NCBI GenBank assembly: GCA_023228025.1 | Contig: JALOCD010000003.1 | Coordinates: 18,301-82,300, forward strand | Direction of reading: 5' to 3' | Source: Prolixibacteraceae bacterium | GTDB taxonomy: Bacteria; Bacteroidota; Bacteroidia; Bacteroidales; Prolixibacteraceae | Length of the DNA stretch: 64,000 nucleotides | Shown: one piece after another, positions 26,492 through 35,440 of the stretch | How positions within the stretch are numbered: the first letter of the stretch is position 1 | How the letters are laid out: every line of letters begins with the position of its first letter | The notes under the pieces: generated by a model | The model's input: the letters and a program-made list of their open reading frames with translations, nothing else | Databases searched by the model: none | Told to the model about the DNA's origin: nothing | Made by a program: the position numbers and the translations under genes

Positions 26492-28600
26492 TTATAACAA
26501 CTCTGTTTTTCCTTTTACATTTTCAAGAACTGAAAGTGCAATGTTCCTTGGAACTTCTGCATAGTGGGAAAACTCCATCGTAGAGGTTGCACGGCCTGAA
26601 GAGAGGGTACGCAAGGTCGTTACGTAACCAAACTGCTCGGACAGCGGAACCAGCGCCTTGATGACACGGGCGCCGAATTTGGCATCCATACTTTCAACAT
26701 GGCCACGACGTCGGTTCAGGTCACCAACAATATCACCCATGTAATCGTCCGGGGTAACAACTTCCACCTTCATGATCGGCTCCAGCAAAGTCGGTTTGGC
26801 TTTGGCTGCTGCATTTCTGAAGGCTTGCTTGGCGCACAACTCAAAAGAGAGTGCATCGGAGTCAACCGGGTGGAAAGAACCATCCACCAGAACCACCTTA
26901 AGGTTTTCGATTTTGTATCCGGCCAAAGGACCATTGTTCATAGCCTCTTTAAAGCCCTTCTCGATAGAAGGAATGTATTCACGCGGAATAGTACCCCCCT
27001 TGATCTGATCAACAAATTGAAGTCCTGTTTTGTCATCATCAACCGGACCAATGATCACGGAGATATCTGCGAATTTACCACGACCACCGGTTTGCTTCTT
27101 GAAAACTTCACGAAGGGAAACCTCCTTGGTAATGGTCTCTTTGTAGGATACCTGAGGCGCACCCTGGTTACACTCTACTTTGAATTCCCTTTTCAAACGA
27201 TCGATGATAATCTCCAGGTGGAGCTCACCCATACCACGGATGATGGTCTGTCCGCTATCCAGGTCCGTATTAACCTGAAAGGTTGGATCCTCTTCGGAAA
27301 GTTTCACCAGTCCATTGGACAGTTTATCCAGGTCCTTTTGGGTTTTTGGCTCAACCGCGATACCGATTACCGGTTCCGGGAAGGTCATAGACTCAAGTAC
27401 GATCGGATGATCGAGTGAACAAAGGGTATCACCTGTGCGGATATCTTTGAAACCCACTGCGGCACAAATGTCGCCGGCTTCAATTACATCGCGGGGTTGT
27501 TGTTTGTTGGAGTGCATCTGGAAAAGACGTGATATACGTTCCTTCTTCCCGGTGCGGGTATTTAATACATATGAACCTGCATCAATCTTACCGGAGTAAA
27601 CGCGAATGAAACACAAACGGCCAACATATGGGTCAGTGGCAATTTTGAAAGCAAGGGCTGCAAGCGGTTCGCCAACATCCGGCTTTCTCTCAATTTCAGC
27701 GCCTGTGTCCGGATCTGTACCTACGATAGAAGCCACATCCAAAGGATTGGGCAAATAGGCACAAACTGCGTCCAAAAGGGTTTGAACCCCTTTGTTTTTG
27801 AATGCTGATCCACACAACATCGGAATAATTACTCCCTTAAGCGTTGCTTTGCGAATTACATGTTTCAACTCCTCTTCAGTAATACTGTTGGAATCTTCGA
27901 AGAATTTCTCCATCAAAGTTTCATCCTGCTCGGCAACTGACTCAACCAATTTTTCGCGCCATTCCATGGCAAGTTCCATCATGTCGGCCGGGATCTCCTC
28001 AACAGAGTAGTCGGCTCCCATGGTCTCATCGTGCCATACCACTGATTTCATGGCTACAAGGTCGATGATCCCCTTGAAACGCTCTTCAGCGCCAATTGGT
28101 ATTTGGATTGGAACCGGATTGGCTCCCAACTTCTCCTTGATGTCGTTGTAAACATTGAAAAAATCGGCGCCTGCTCGGTCCATCTTGTTGATGAATGCAA
28201 TTTTAGGCACTCCGTATTTATCGGCTTGACGCCAAACAGTCTCCGATTGGGCTTCTACCCCACCTACGGCACAAAAGGTTGCAACCGCACCGTCAAGAAC
28301 CCTCAACGAACGCTCCACCTCAACCGTAAAGTCGACGTGGCCCGGAGTATCAATGATATTGATCTGATGAACAATATCCTGGTATGTCCATTCAGTAAAT
28401 GTCGCAGCAGAAGTGATGGTAATTCCACGCTCCTGCTCCTGTTCCATCCAGTCCATCGTTGCTGCACCATCGTGAACTTCACCAATGCGGTGAACTTTGC
28501 CCGTATAAAACAAAATCCGCTCTGAAGTGGTTGTTTTACCGGCATCGATGTGCGCCATGATCCCGATGTTCCTGGTATTTGTAAGGTCCCTTTTCGCCAT
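26492..28600 (-). CDS. fusA: Elongation factor G (canonical)
   Basis: 702 aa. Intact GTPase motifs: G1 AHIDAGKTT, switch I ERGITIT, G3 DTPGHVDF with catalytic His, G4 NKMD. Domains II-V complete through the C-terminal STMEFSHYAEVP. Catalyses ribosomal translocation. This copy is the housekeeping one; a diverged paralogue lies at 33209-35365. Confidence 0.98.
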   Translation of the reverse strand: MAKRDLTNTRNIGIMAHIDAGKTTTSERILFYTGKVHRIGEVHDGAATMDWMEQEQERGITITSAATFTEWTYQDIVHQINIIDTPGHVDFTVEVERSLRVLDGAVATFCAVGGVEAQSETVWRQADKYGVPKIAFINKMDRAGADFFNVYNDIKEKLGANPVPIQIPIGAEERFKGIIDLVAMKSVVWHDETMGADYSVEEIPADMMELAMEWREKLVESVAEQDETLMEKFFEDSNSITEEELKHVIRKATLKGVIIPMLCGSAFKNKGVQTLLDAVCAYLPNPLDVASIVGTDPDTGAEIERKPDVGEPLAALAFKIATDPYVGRLCFIRVYSGKIDAGSYVLNTRTGKKERISRLFQMHSNKQQPRDVIEAGDICAAVGFKDIRTGDTLCSLDHPIVLESMTFPEPVIGIAVEPKTQKDLDKLSNGLVKLSEEDPTFQVNTDLDSGQTIIRGMGELHLEIIIDRLKREFKVECNQGAPQVSYKETITKEVSLREVFKKQTGGRGKFADISVIIGPVDDDKTGLQFVDQIKGGTIPREYIPSIEKGFKEAMNNGPLAGYKIENLKVVLVDGSFHPVDSDALSFELCAKQAFRNAAAKAKPTLLEPIMKVEVVTPDDYMGDIVGDLNRRRGHVESMDAKFGARVIKALVPLSEQFGYVTTLRTLSSGRATSTMEFSHYAEVPRNIALSVLENVKGKTELL

Positions 28601-28647
28601 TATAAATTTATCGTACTAATCTAAACTAAACTATCTGAAACATCCGG

Positions 28648-29124
28648 TTAGAACCGGAAGTGTGCAAACGCGCGGTTTGCTTCTGCCATTCTGTGTGTAT
28701 CTTCTTTTTTCTTGAATGCCCCACCCTCTTCGTTGTAAGCGGCAACGGTCTCGGCAGCAAGTTTTTCTGCCATTGAGTGACCGGAACGCTTTTTCGCAAA
28801 GATGATCAGGTTACGCATGGAGATAGCCACTTTTCTTTCCGGACGGATTTCCATCGGAACCTGAAAGTTGGCACCACCGACACGCCTACTTTTAACCTCA
28901 ACCTGGGGAGTGATGTTGATCAACGCCTTTTTCCAAACGTCAAGAGCAGACACATCATTGTCTTTCATCTTCTTCTCAACGATATCAAGGGCATCGTAAA
29001 TGATTTTGAATGCGATGGACTTCTTTCCATCAAACATAAGACTGTTCACGAAGCGAGTAACGAGAACGTCATTGAATTTCGGATCGGGAAGAATGATCCG
29101 TTTTTTTGGTTTTGTCTTTCTCAT
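28648..29124 (-). CDS. rpsG: 30S ribosomal protein S7
   Basis: 158 aa; ARFVNSLM-type segment VTRFVNSLMFDGKKSIA, RRVGGANFQVPMEIRPERK, and C-terminal RAFAHFRF. A small GC hairpin (CCGGTT..AACCGG) overlaps its stop. Confidence 0.98.
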   Translation of the reverse strand: MRKTKPKKRIILPDPKFNDVLVTRFVNSLMFDGKKSIAFKIIYDALDIVEKKMKDNDVSALDVWKKALINITPQVEVKSRRVGGANFQVPMEIRPERKVAISMRNLIIFAKKRSGHSMAEKLAAETVAAYNEEGGAFKKKEDTHRMAEANRAFAHFRF

Positions 29125-29250
29125 CTTAGTTACAAATTGTTTGTGTTATTCGAATCGGTTGTTGTTTAGCCTTCAGTTATACAGCCTGTTCAAGACAAGC
29201 CCTTACTCAACCAAACCTCCAAACTAATAACTAATGTTTCTTTTACTTAA

Positions 29251-29658
29251 TTACTTTTTCTTTTTTGTTGTAGCAGCTACTTGTCCCGGTTTTGGGCGTT
29301 TTGCGCCATACTTGGAACGACGTTGCTTGCGGCCTTCGACACCGGCGGTATCAAGTGCACCACGAATTAAATGGTAACGAACTCCCGGCAGGTCTTTAAC
29401 ACGACCGCCACGAACAAGAACAATAGAGTGCTCCTGCAAATTGTGACCTTCTCCCGGAATGTAAGCATTCACCTCTTTGCCATTGGTTAGCCTAACCCTG
29501 GCAACCTTCCGCATGGCGGAATTCGGCTTTTTAGGCGTCGTAGTGTATACACGTACACACACGCCCCTACGCTGCGGACAAGAGTTCAATGCCGGAGACT
29601 TACTTTTGTCTTCGATATTTACCCTTCCCTTACGTACTAACTGTTGAATAGTAGGCAT
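29251..29658 (-). CDS. rpsL: 30S ribosomal protein S12
   Basis: 135 aa; MPTIQQLVRKGR start, TPKKPNSAMRKVARVRLTNG (contains the Lys linked to streptomycin response) and PGVRYHLIRGALDTAGV. First gene of the str part of the superoperon. Confidence 0.98.
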   Translation of the reverse strand: MPTIQQLVRKGRVNIEDKSKSPALNSCPQRRGVCVRVYTTTPKKPNSAMRKVARVRLTNGKEVNAYIPGEGHNLQEHSIVLVRGGRVKDLPGVRYHLIRGALDTAGVEGRKQRRSKYGAKRPKPGQVAATTKKKK

Positions 29659-29779
29659 AAACGTTTTTTAAATTTTATAAAAAATACACACATAATTCAC
29701 CCGGGAAAATCTCGCTATTCCCCGTAAGTTCTGCATTCTAACACTTTATTACAAAGCAAAACTTCTCCAAAATGGACTG

Positions 29780-29787
29780 CAAAAGTA
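29780..29787 (-). promoter_or_regulatory. -7 box of the ribosomal superoperon promoter
   Basis: The minus strand reads TACTTTTG (TAnnTTTG) 121 bp upstream of rpsL, implying a leader of about 115 nt. A TTG lies further upstream with a spacer of 24 nt, longer than usual, so the -33 is uncertain. Confidence 0.5.
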
Positions 29788-29871
29788 CACATTTCTTTGG
29801 AAAATACACTACAACCTTAAAAAAAAGTGGTTTTCAGCCAGATTACTGATACGAGACTAATTGACTATCAG

Positions 29872-30003
29872 AATGTGGAAATTGGAAAATGTGAAAATGT
29901 GAAAATTGGGATTAGTGCGTGCTTTCCCTTGACACCAATCTTACTCTCATGTCTTAAGTCTCATCTCTCTTCTTTAATTTCCACATTTTCCAATTTCCAC
30001 ATT
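29872..30003. repeat. Inverted pair of AATGTGGAAATTGG words
   Basis: 29872 onward reads AATGTGGAAATTGGAAAATG; 29976-30003 is its near-perfect reverse complement over about 28 nt. The pair lies in the 343-bp gene-free stretch between the divergent ends of rpsL (promoter side) and the hlyD 3' end, and its right arm touches the hlyD stop codon. Confidence 0.75.
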
Positions 30004-30511
30004 AATATTTAACTGCCGGATGAAGAATCCGGTCCAGCAACCTCCGCTCCTCCGTAACTATTTCGGCAGTACCCTTTAGCTCCTGCTGAAATTCAAATTT
30101 CTTTCCAAATGTTGAGACCATTTGGCCGGGAAGATTTACTTCAAGAGCATAGGTTTCCCCGTTAGGAATTGAGGTTATTTTGCTTACGACACCTTTGACG
30201 ACACCATACTCCATATAGGGATAATTGGCAAACTTAAGATTAACCCGCTGACCAACCTGAACCTTTCCGGAAGGGTTCATTTTTAACTGAACAGATCCGA
30301 TAAAAGTATTTGAATCGTTTGACGCAGCAGTGACCACAACTGGCGCCACAATAACATCAGGGTACTTATAAACCCAACTACCTGCAACCAACACCGCCAA
30401 GAGCAGAATCACCATAACAATTCCGTTCCGGATCAGCCAGGAAGGCATTCTCCCCATCAGCTCCTGGACCTCCTTGCTGTGAAGATCAATTTCATCTATC
30501 TTTTTCGACAT
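30002..30511 (-). CDS. Short HlyD-family membrane fusion protein, hairpin and lipoyl region missing
   Basis: 169 aa in one open frame. Residues 1-50 match the N-terminus of bacteriocin-type HlyD proteins: a cytoplasmic stretch then one membrane helix (about 27-47) and WVYKYPDVI. Residues from about 70 match the far C-terminal part (GSGKVQVGQRVNLKF-like segment, NYPYMEYGVVKG, LKGTAEIVTEERRLLDRI). Family members are usually near 400-450 aa, so roughly 250 residues containing the lipoyl half-domains and coiled-coil hairpin are absent, apparently by an in-frame deletion at about residues 61-70. It follows the ABC exporter gene by 29 nt. Without the hairpin it cannot reach a TolC-like channel in the usual way. 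Confidence 0.8.
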   Translation of the reverse strand: MSKKIDEIDLHSKEVQELMGRMPSWLIRNGIVMVILLLAVLVAGSWVYKYPDVIVAPVVVTAASNDSNTFIGSVQLKMNPSGKVQVGQRVNLKFANYPYMEYGVVKGVVSKITSIPNGETYALEVNLPGQMVSTFGKKFEFQQELKGTAEIVTEERRLLDRILHPAVKY

Positions 30512-30540
30512 CCTATTTAATTGTCCATTGTCAATTCATT

Positions 30541-32730
30541 TTAAGCGCCTAACTCGAGCTGATTCCTGACCAAATTCCAGTAACTGCCCTTCAATTTGAT
30601 CAACTCTTCATGTTTGCCCCGTTCAACAATTTCTCCTTTGTCGAGCACAACAATCTGGTCGGCATTCCTTACCGTACTCAGCCGATGTGCAACCACAACA
30701 ACTGTCCGGCCTTTGTAGAATTCATTCATATTCTCCATGATCACCTTCTCGTTGTTGGCATCCAATGCATTTGTGGCTTCGTCAAAAAACAGAAACTCCG
30801 GATTTTTGTACACAGCACGGGCAATAAGGATCCGTTGCTTTTGCCCCTGGCTTAAACCTGCCCCCTCCTGGCCAATTTTCGTATGATAACCCTTTGGTAA
30901 CGACTCGATGTACTCGCCGATATTGGCCATCCTGACAGCCTCCTTCACTCTTTCCTTATTAATCGCATCAACGCCAACAGCAATATTATTAATAATAGTA
31001 TCGGAAAAAATGTACCCATCCTGCATCACAACTCCGCATTTTTCGCGCCACATTGCGGTTGAGAACTGTTCAAGCTTAGTGCCCCCGATCGATACGTTAC
31101 CCGAAACCGGCGGATAAAAGCCCAGCAACAATTTGATAAGCGTTGTCTTTCCGCTTCCGCTCATGCCTACAATGGCCGTGGTTTGGTTGACAGGAATATC
31201 AAGGGTTATCTCTTTCAATACTTTTGGGGAACGGGGACCCTCATATTGAAAGGTCACACCTTTTAAAGAGATGTCCCTGTTATCAGGAAGATGAACCAAT
31301 TTATTCTCCTCCATACGCTCTTCATCCTTCTTCAGATGAATCTCATTGAACCGTTCCAGTGATATTTTGGCATCCTGGGCGTTTTGGATGAACTCCATCA
31401 AATTGGATAATGGGGCGTTCATTTGTCCAATGATGTAGGAGACTGCAACCATTGCCCCCAGGGTAATGTGTCCATCAATAACAAGCTTCGCAGCAAGAAA
31501 ACTGATAAGGATATTTTTAAGCTGATTAATAAAGGAAGAGCCAATGGTCTGGGTCTGACTCAATGTGAGACGTCGCATGTTTACTCTAAAAAGCCTGGCC
31601 TGTATCCGTTCCCACTCCCATCGTTTCTGCTTTTCACAATTGTTCAGTTTAATCTCCTGCATGCCTGTAATAAGTTCAATCAATTTTGCCTGATTTTCCG
31701 ACAATTGCCTGAAACGGTGAAAATCCAATTCCCTCCTTCTCTTTAAAAAAAGGACAATCCAAACCACATAGAGCACACTTCCCAACAGAAAGATGAGAAG
31801 GATCGTCCAACTGTAAAGCGCCAGCACGATGGAGAAAATCAACAGATTGACCATCGAAAAAAGCACATTCAGCGTCTGGTTGGTGATGAAATTCTCAATT
31901 CTTGTATGATCTCCTATTCGCTGCAAGAGATCACCAATCATCTTGGTATCGAAATAGGCAATTGGAAGCCTCATCAACTTGATGAGAAAATCTGAGATAA
32001 GGGAGATATTTAAACGGGTGGTCAAGTGAAGCAGAATCCACCCTCTGAAAAACTCGACAGTCATTTGGGATACAAACAGGATCAATTGGGCGATCAGTAT
32101 CAGGGTAACAAATCCAATATCCTGGTTGTTGATACCCACATCGACCATAGACTGGGTAAGCAAAGGAAAAATCAACTGAAACAGGCTCCCCAAAAGCAGT
32201 CCAAGCAGAAGCTGCCACAAAAATTTTTTCTGATTCCTGAAATAGGAGAATAAAAATGAAAAGGATGATTTATCTATTTTTTCATCCTGCAACTGATAAA
32301 AATCCGGCGTAGGCTCAAGAATAAGTACCAGACCTTTCGCATTTTTTTCGTCTGAAACGCCACTCCATGCTTTGAGAAATTCTTCTTTTCTGTAACTGAT
32401 CAATCCAAAGGCGGGGTCAGCCACCAGCACTTTCCCTCTTTTAACGCCATATACAACGACAAAATGCTCATCCTTCCAATGGACGACTGCGGGGAGCGGT
32501 ATTTCGTCGGCTAATTGCTGAAAACCAACCCTTGCCCCAACCGACCGCATTCCCAATGATTCAGCAGCATCCGACAAACCCAGAAAGGATACGCCTTCCC
32601 GGGTCAGGGAACTCCTGTCACGGATCGTTTGCAACGAAATATTTTTACCGTGGTGTTTTGCGATCATCCTTAAACAGGAGGGCCCGCAATCCATGGCATC
32701 CAATTGTTTGTAAAACGGGAATCGTGGCAT
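30541..32730 (-). CDS. Peptidase-containing ABC exporter (C39, bacteriocin/peptide type)
   Basis: 729 aa. Residues 1-125 are a C39 peptidase with Q9, catalytic C15 (MDCGPSC), H89 (WKDEHF) and D105 (ADP), all present. Membrane domain about 165-450. The nucleotide-binding domain has Walker A at 522-530 (GMSGSGKTT), signature LSQGQ at about 626 and Walker B FLFFDEATNALD at about 646-657. Such exporters cleave a double-Gly leader and export the peptide. I found no convincing leader-peptide substrate gene nearby. The downstream partner is the shortened HlyD. Confidence 0.95.
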   Translation of the reverse strand: MPRFPFYKQLDAMDCGPSCLRMIAKHHGKNISLQTIRDRSSLTREGVSFLGLSDAAESLGMRSVGARVGFQQLADEIPLPAVVHWKDEHFVVVYGVKRGKVLVADPAFGLISYRKEEFLKAWSGVSDEKNAKGLVLILEPTPDFYQLQDEKIDKSSFSFLFSYFRNQKKFLWQLLLGLLLGSLFQLIFPLLTQSMVDVGINNQDIGFVTLILIAQLILFVSQMTVEFFRGWILLHLTTRLNISLISDFLIKLMRLPIAYFDTKMIGDLLQRIGDHTRIENFITNQTLNVLFSMVNLLIFSIVLALYSWTILLIFLLGSVLYVVWIVLFLKRRRELDFHRFRQLSENQAKLIELITGMQEIKLNNCEKQKRWEWERIQARLFRVNMRRLTLSQTQTIGSSFINQLKNILISFLAAKLVIDGHITLGAMVAVSYIIGQMNAPLSNLMEFIQNAQDAKISLERFNEIHLKKDEERMEENKLVHLPDNRDISLKGVTFQYEGPRSPKVLKEITLDIPVNQTTAIVGMSGSGKTTLIKLLLGFYPPVSGNVSIGGTKLEQFSTAMWREKCGVVMQDGYIFSDTIINNIAVGVDAINKERVKEAVRMANIGEYIESLPKGYHTKIGQEGAGLSQGQKQRILIARAVYKNPEFLFFDEATNALDANNEKVIMENMNEFYKGRTVVVVAHRLSTVRNADQIVVLDKGEIVERGKHEELIKLKGSYWNLVRNQLELGA

Positions 32731-33143
32731 CAGCTAAAATGCGGATTGGTTACATGCAAATATGCAAAATTTATCAGGATCTAACTGCGGAGCAATGGAC
32801 AATTGAAAATGGAAAATTGACAATGGACAGTTGACAATGAAAAATGGGCAATTGAAAAGGATACGGATCATTTAAAGGGTTATGAGATAATGATGAGGAA
32901 ACACGAAAGTAATTAAACGTAAAAAATCATCTCCTGGCCAATCTTTATACTCAAATCGAAAATTCGCTTGTTGATATGTTGGAAAGTCCATAACATGTTT
33001 AGTAACATGAAAACCGACTTCCCCCCAAAGGTCTTGTAATGCATCCCATTGATATCAGGTTATTTACAATTTTTCCAAAAATCGAAAATCGAAAATCGAA
33101 AATCGAAAATTCCAGTGCCGGTCGTACCATTTTAAATAATTTC
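32731..33143. other. Gene-free repeat-rich stretch upstream of the EF-G paralogue
   Basis: Contains a run of AATGGACAATTGAAAATGG-like words at about 32790-32850 (related copies at 30516-30536 and 46803-46836) and four tandem ATCGAAA heptamers at 33081-33108. A 43-codon minus-strand frame at 32913-33044 has no recognised family. No RNA gene was recognised. Confidence 0.6.
33081..33108 (+). repeat. Tandem heptamer (ATCGAAA) x4
   Basis: Four perfect 7-nt units followed by ATT. The same word recurs at 55271-55288 just upstream of the amidohydrolase and, degenerate and inverted, at about 55111-55130. Confidence 0.9.
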
Positions 33144-33151
33144 TATTTTTG
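33144..33151 (+). promoter_or_regulatory. -7 box of the EF-G paralogue promoter
   Basis: TATTTTTG, an exact TAnnTTTG. It overlaps the upstream in-frame ATG at 33149, so that ATG cannot be the start and the ATG at 33209 is preferred. No clear -33 TTTG. Confidence 0.55.
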
Positions 33152-33208
33152 AAGGAATTGAATATAAGTTTTCTAAACAACCAGATAATTTTATTTAAAT
33201 TTTTTGTT

Positions 33209-35365
33209 ATGAAGGTATATCAAACGAATGAAATTAGGAACATTACAGTACTCGGAAACTCGGGCGCTGGGAAAACCACCCTTGTAGAAGCCATGCTCTT
33301 CGAGGGTGGGATTATTAACCGCAGAGGGGATGTCAAAAGCAAGAACACTGCGTCAGATTACAACCTCGTGGAGCAAGAGTATGGCAACTCTGTTCATGAA
33401 ACTGTTCTTTATACTGAATTTGAGGGATGCAAGATTAACATCATTGACACTCCCGGGATGGACGATTTTGTCGGAGGGGTAATTCCCGCCCTGAGTGTCG
33501 CAGCGACTGGCTTACTTGTTTTTAATGCTGTCAACGGCGTAGAAGTTGGGACAGAAATTGCCAACAGGAATGCCGAAAAATTTCACAAACCGCTGATTTT
33601 TGTTATCAATCACCTTGATCACGAAAACAGCAACTGGGACAATACCATGGAGATGGCCAAAACAACCTTTGGCAACAAACTGGCCATTGTCCAATACCCT
33701 GTAAACCCGGGACTGGGTTACAACAAAGCCATCGACGTTTTAAAGATGAAGATGCTTCAGTGGGGGCCAAACGGAGGAAAGCCGGAAATGCTGGATATTC
33801 CTGCCTCTGAAATGGATAAAGCCGAAGAATACCACAACAACCTGGTTGAAATGGCTGCAGAGAATGACGAAGCATTGATGGAACTCTTTTTTGAGCAAGG
33901 TTCTTTGAACGAAGATGAGATGAAAAAAGGACTAAAATTGGGCATGCTCTCAAGAGGGCTTTTCCCGGTTTTCTGTACCTGTGCGGCCAAAGACATGGGC
34001 ATACGCAGGCTCATGGATTTCATCGTCAACGTTGCTCCCGATCCGGGAGAATTGGCGCCGGTAGAGACTGTCGACGGGAAATTGATCCCGATCAGCGTAA
34101 AAGGTCCTACCTCTATTTACTGTTTTAAGACCGCTCTTGAGCAGCACGTTGGAGAAGTCACCTATTTCAAGGTAATATCCGGAACACTGAAGGAGGGAAC
34201 GGATTTGACCAATATGGCCAAGAACTCCAAAGAAAGAATCTCCCAGATTTTTGCGGTAGCGGGAAAAACCAGGACCAAAGTACCAGAAATGGTAGCCGGA
34301 GATATAGGCGCCACTGTTAAATTGAAAGATGTCAAACACAACAATACGCTTTGTGATAAAGATGCTGAGATCGAATTTCCACCCATTCAGTTCCCCGCTC
34401 CAAGATATACCACAGCTGTAAAGGCTGTGAATGAAGCAGATGAAGAAAAGATGGGCGAATTCCTTCACCGCCTTCACGAAGAGGATCCAACTTATCTCAT
34501 TGAATATTCAAAAGAGCTGAAACAAATTCTGATTCACGGTCAGGGAGAATACCACATCAATACATTGAAATGGTATTTCGATAACGTTTTTAAGATTGAC
34601 ATACAGTTTCTAAACCCCAAAATCCCCTACCGGGAAACCATTACCAAAATTGCCCAGGCCGACTATCGTCACCGCAAACAGAGTGGTGGATCAGGCCAGT
34701 TTGGCGAAGTTCACATGGTGATCGAACCATTTGAGGAAGGAATGCCAGTACCTACCATGTTTGTCATTGACGGCAAGGAGATGAAGGTGAGTCTTCGCGG
34801 TACAGAAGTAGTAGAATTACCATGGGGCGGGAAATTGGTTTTTTGTAACTGTATCGTTGGCGGTTCTATAGATGCTCGTTTCCACCCTGCCATCCTGAAA
34901 GGGATCATGGAGAAAATGGAGGAGGGACCCCTTACTGGTTCTTATGCCCGCGATATCCGTGTGTGTATTTATGAAGGGAAGATGCACCCGGTCGACTCCA
35001 ACGAAATTTCTTTCCGCCTTGCCGGAAGAAACGCATTTAGCCAGGCCTTTAAAAAAGCGGGCGCCAAGATTCTGGAGCCTATTTACGATGTCGAAGTTCT
35101 CGTTCCCGGCGACCGCATGGGCGATGTGATGGGAGATCTTCAAAACCGTCGTGCCCTAATCATGGGGATGACCTCCGAAAAAGGGTTCGAAAAAATTGTG
35201 GCAAAAGTACCGCTGAAAGAGATGAACAAATATTCGACTACCTTAAGTTCTGTCACACAGGGACGGGCAATGTTCAAAATGAAATTCGCAAGCTACGAAA
35301 AAGTGCCAGCCGAAGTTCAGGACGAACTGCTCAAGACCTATGCGGCAACTCAAACGGAAGAGTAG
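33209..35365 (+). CDS. EF-G paralogue with degenerate GTPase centre (EF-G2-like)
   Basis: 718 aa from ATG 33209. It aligns with EF-G along all five domains, but the G domain is altered. The P-loop is kept (GNSGAGKT, 16-23). Switch I lacks RGITIT (EYGNSVHE at 57-64). G3 is DTPGMDD (80-86), with Met84 in place of the catalytic His. G4 is NHLD (134-137) instead of NKxD. Domains III-V are intact (HGQGEYHINTLK, PLTGSYARDIRVCIYEG, GDRMGDVMGDLQNRR). A Bacteroides EF-G2 that supports translation without GTP hydrolysis and matters during starvation is known; this protein fits that group. Monocistronic, with its own promoter and terminator. Confidence 0.9.
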   Translation: MKVYQTNEIRNITVLGNSGAGKTTLVEAMLFEGGIINRRGDVKSKNTASDYNLVEQEYGNSVHETVLYTEFEGCKINIIDTPGMDDFVGGVIPALSVAATGLLVFNAVNGVEVGTEIANRNAEKFHKPLIFVINHLDHENSNWDNTMEMAKTTFGNKLAIVQYPVNPGLGYNKAIDVLKMKMLQWGPNGGKPEMLDIPASEMDKAEEYHNNLVEMAAENDEALMELFFEQGSLNEDEMKKGLKLGMLSRGLFPVFCTCAAKDMGIRRLMDFIVNVAPDPGELAPVETVDGKLIPISVKGPTSIYCFKTALEQHVGEVTYFKVISGTLKEGTDLTNMAKNSKERISQIFAVAGKTRTKVPEMVAGDIGATVKLKDVKHNNTLCDKDAEIEFPPIQFPAPRYTTAVKAVNEADEEKMGEFLHRLHEEDPTYLIEYSKELKQILIHGQGEYHINTLKWYFDNVFKIDIQFLNPKIPYRETITKIAQADYRHRKQSGGSGQFGEVHMVIEPFEEGMPVPTMFVIDGKEMKVSLRGTEVVELPWGGKLVFCNCIVGGSIDARFHPAILKGIMEKMEEGPLTGSYARDIRVCIYEGKMHPVDSNEISFRLAGRNAFSQAFKKAGAKILEPIYDVEVLVPGDRMGDVMGDLQNRRALIMGMTSEKGFEKIVAKVPLKEMNKYSTTLSSVTQGRAMFKMKFASYEKVPAEVQDELLKTYAATQTEE

Positions 35366-35394
35366 CAGATATTATCCGCTAACTATGATTTCTG

Positions 35395-35427
35395 ACGCTC
35401 ATCCTTTCGGGGATGAGCGTTTTTTTT
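35395..35427 (+). terminator. Intrinsic terminator of the EF-G paralogue
   Basis: ACGCTCATCC paired with GGATGAGCGT (35395-35404 / 35411-35420), short loop, then eight T. Starts 30 nt after the stop. Confidence 0.92.
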
Positions 35428-35440
35428 GAAAATTTAGAGA

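Noticed and set aside
26699..27418. 239-codon plus-strand frame inside fusA
   Set aside because: Antisense shadow of a fully conserved gene.
32913..33044. 43-codon minus-strand frame upstream of the C39 exporter, considered as an exported peptide precursor
   Set aside because: The only Gly-Gly is at residues 7-8, too early for a leader cleavage site; no promoter, no family signature, and the region is repeat-rich.
33081..33108. Possible CRISPR-like tandem repeat
   Set aside because: Units are 7 nt with no spacers and no cas genes nearby; it is a simple tandem repeat.
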